This document shows, piece by piece, positions 63,348 through 64,000 of a stretch of 64,000 nt of DNA. Origin of the DNA: Amblyomma americanum (taxonomy: Eukaryota; Arthropoda; Arachnida; Ixodida; Ixodidae); the NCBI RefSeq assembly GCF_052857255.1, contig NC_135497.1, forward strand, positions 184,241,906 to 184,305,905, given 5' to 3'. The notes beneath the pieces are model-generated. The model was not told the origin of the DNA, did no database searches, and saw only the letters and a list, made by a program, of their open reading frames with translations. The first letter of the stretch is position 1. Every line of letters starts with the position of its first letter. Both the position numbers and the translations under genes were made by a program.

Positions 63348-64000
63348 TATTCTGCGTATAGTATGACACAAGTGTATGTTTGCTTTTTTAACTGCATGAA
63401 ATTTGGTCGGTGCGTGTTTCTCCGGCATGAAAACCGCGAAGTTTCAAGGATTCAAGTTTTCATCCTAGATTATTCATAAGGAAGTGAAAATCAACGTGTC
63501 TGACCTTGGAAACTTTGCTAAATGAGTGCTCCCTACAAAAGAACAACTGGAATATACCGCCACCAGTGACACGTAATAAAGCAGTAGGGTGCAGCTTTTT
63601 TCTGGCAGGAATTTTAAAAAGAAAAGGTTCTTCCTAATTCCATTTAAAAAAAATTAGAGAATATGTGTTATTAGCGCGGTTGTACTGCCTTATTTTTTGC
63701 GCGGCGCCGACTTCAAGATGCTTGATAAAATTCGTACACATCTCTTTGGGGTTTATGAGAGGCTCGATTGCAGGAAAATAATGAGGGTTTTTTTTTGTAG
63801 GGGGAACGGTAGAGGTGATTAGTTCATGTAAATTTTGAAATTATCGGTCAGAGCTGCGCTTCACTGATTGCAACAGTAATGAATTTTTCGACGGTTTGAA
63901 GTCGGTAGAAATTAATCGTCACTTGCCTTCAGTGAAAACGAATCAGATTTAGGTTCGGTGAATAATTACACTAAATATATCATTAATATCAAATGCAAAG
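63348..64000. other. Unrecognised sequence
   Basis: No gene or repeat recognised to the end of the window. Confidence 0.3.

Noticed and set aside
61495..63428. Minus-strand open frames of 567-624 codons
   Set aside because: Translation of the polypurine tract's complement. There is no domain and all three minus frames are open at once.

Overview
The window is eukaryotic, repeat-dense and gene-poor. I think it comes from a hard tick (Ixodidae, probably Metastriata) or a close chelicerate. The strongest evidence is several copies of a tRNA-derived SINE that I recognise as the tick Ruka type (about 27.6, 33.3, 38.7 and 48.3 kb). Two further tRNA-headed SINE families, degenerate RTE- and CR1-type LINEs of the kind common in ticks, a Penelope-like element and very long microsatellites agree with this. 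There are no bacterial operons, Shine-Dalgarno-led genes, CRISPR arrays or rRNA genes. No complete host protein-coding gene could be recognised. Nearly all long open frames are microsatellite artefacts or chance frames in GC-rich DNA, so this is probably intergenic or deep intronic sequence.

Layout. 0-10 kb: a foldback hairpin with an (AAT)n tract, a GC-rich island (3.2-3.8 kb), a broken RTE-type LINE ending in a 116-bp (TTA)n tail (4.3-5.9 kb), a minus-strand CR1-like LINE 3' end (6.4-7.3 kb) and a 347-bp (TA)n-(TG)n tract. 10-20 kb: the first copy of an unnamed dispersed repeat (9.86 kb), GC-rich blocks, the 3' end of another LINE (14.6-15.25 kb), a three-armed foldback (15.6 kb), a minus-strand SINE (17.5-17.9 kb) and a TATA-plus-ATG first-exon candidate (18.8 kb). 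19.57-21.26 kb: a 1.7-kb polypyrimidine tract. 21-30 kb: mostly unrecognised DNA with a (TG)n/(CGTG)n tract, a tRNA-headed SINE (26.0 kb), a Ruka copy split by an insertion (27.6-28.0 kb) and a 934-bp element with about 400-bp terminal inverted repeats and a CATA duplication (28.2-29.1 kb).

30-45 kb: a large GC-rich island (31.9-32.8 kb), two Ruka copies (the one at 38.7 kb has a 15-bp target-site duplication and intact pol III boxes), a CR1 remnant (34.7 kb), a degenerate tandem repeat (37.3 kb) and two more members of the unnamed family (41.4 and 43.8 kb). The 43.8-kb member carries a 76-codon arginine/glutamate-rich frame resembling STPR repeats. 45-64 kb: a TATA promoter candidate (45.06 kb), a Ruka fragment, a pogo/Tigger-like remnant (52 kb), a GC-rich island (54.7-55.8 kb), a Penelope-like element with a GIY-YIG domain and inverted termini (56.2-56.9 kb), a dead LINE reverse transcriptase closely followed by the fourth unnamed-family copy (57.2-58.8 kb), a second LINE scrap, a minus-strand SINE (60.1-60.4 kb) and a 1.7-kb polypurine tract with higher-order structure (61.6-63.35 kb).

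No set of genes here works together as a host pathway. The interest lies in the mobile-element record: a four-member repeat family with conserved ends, internal E-boxes and a coding remnant; a large-TIR element; a Penelope element with inverted termini; and two mirror-oriented homopurine/homopyrimidine tracts. All family names come from recognising translated or nucleotide motifs by eye, not from database searches.
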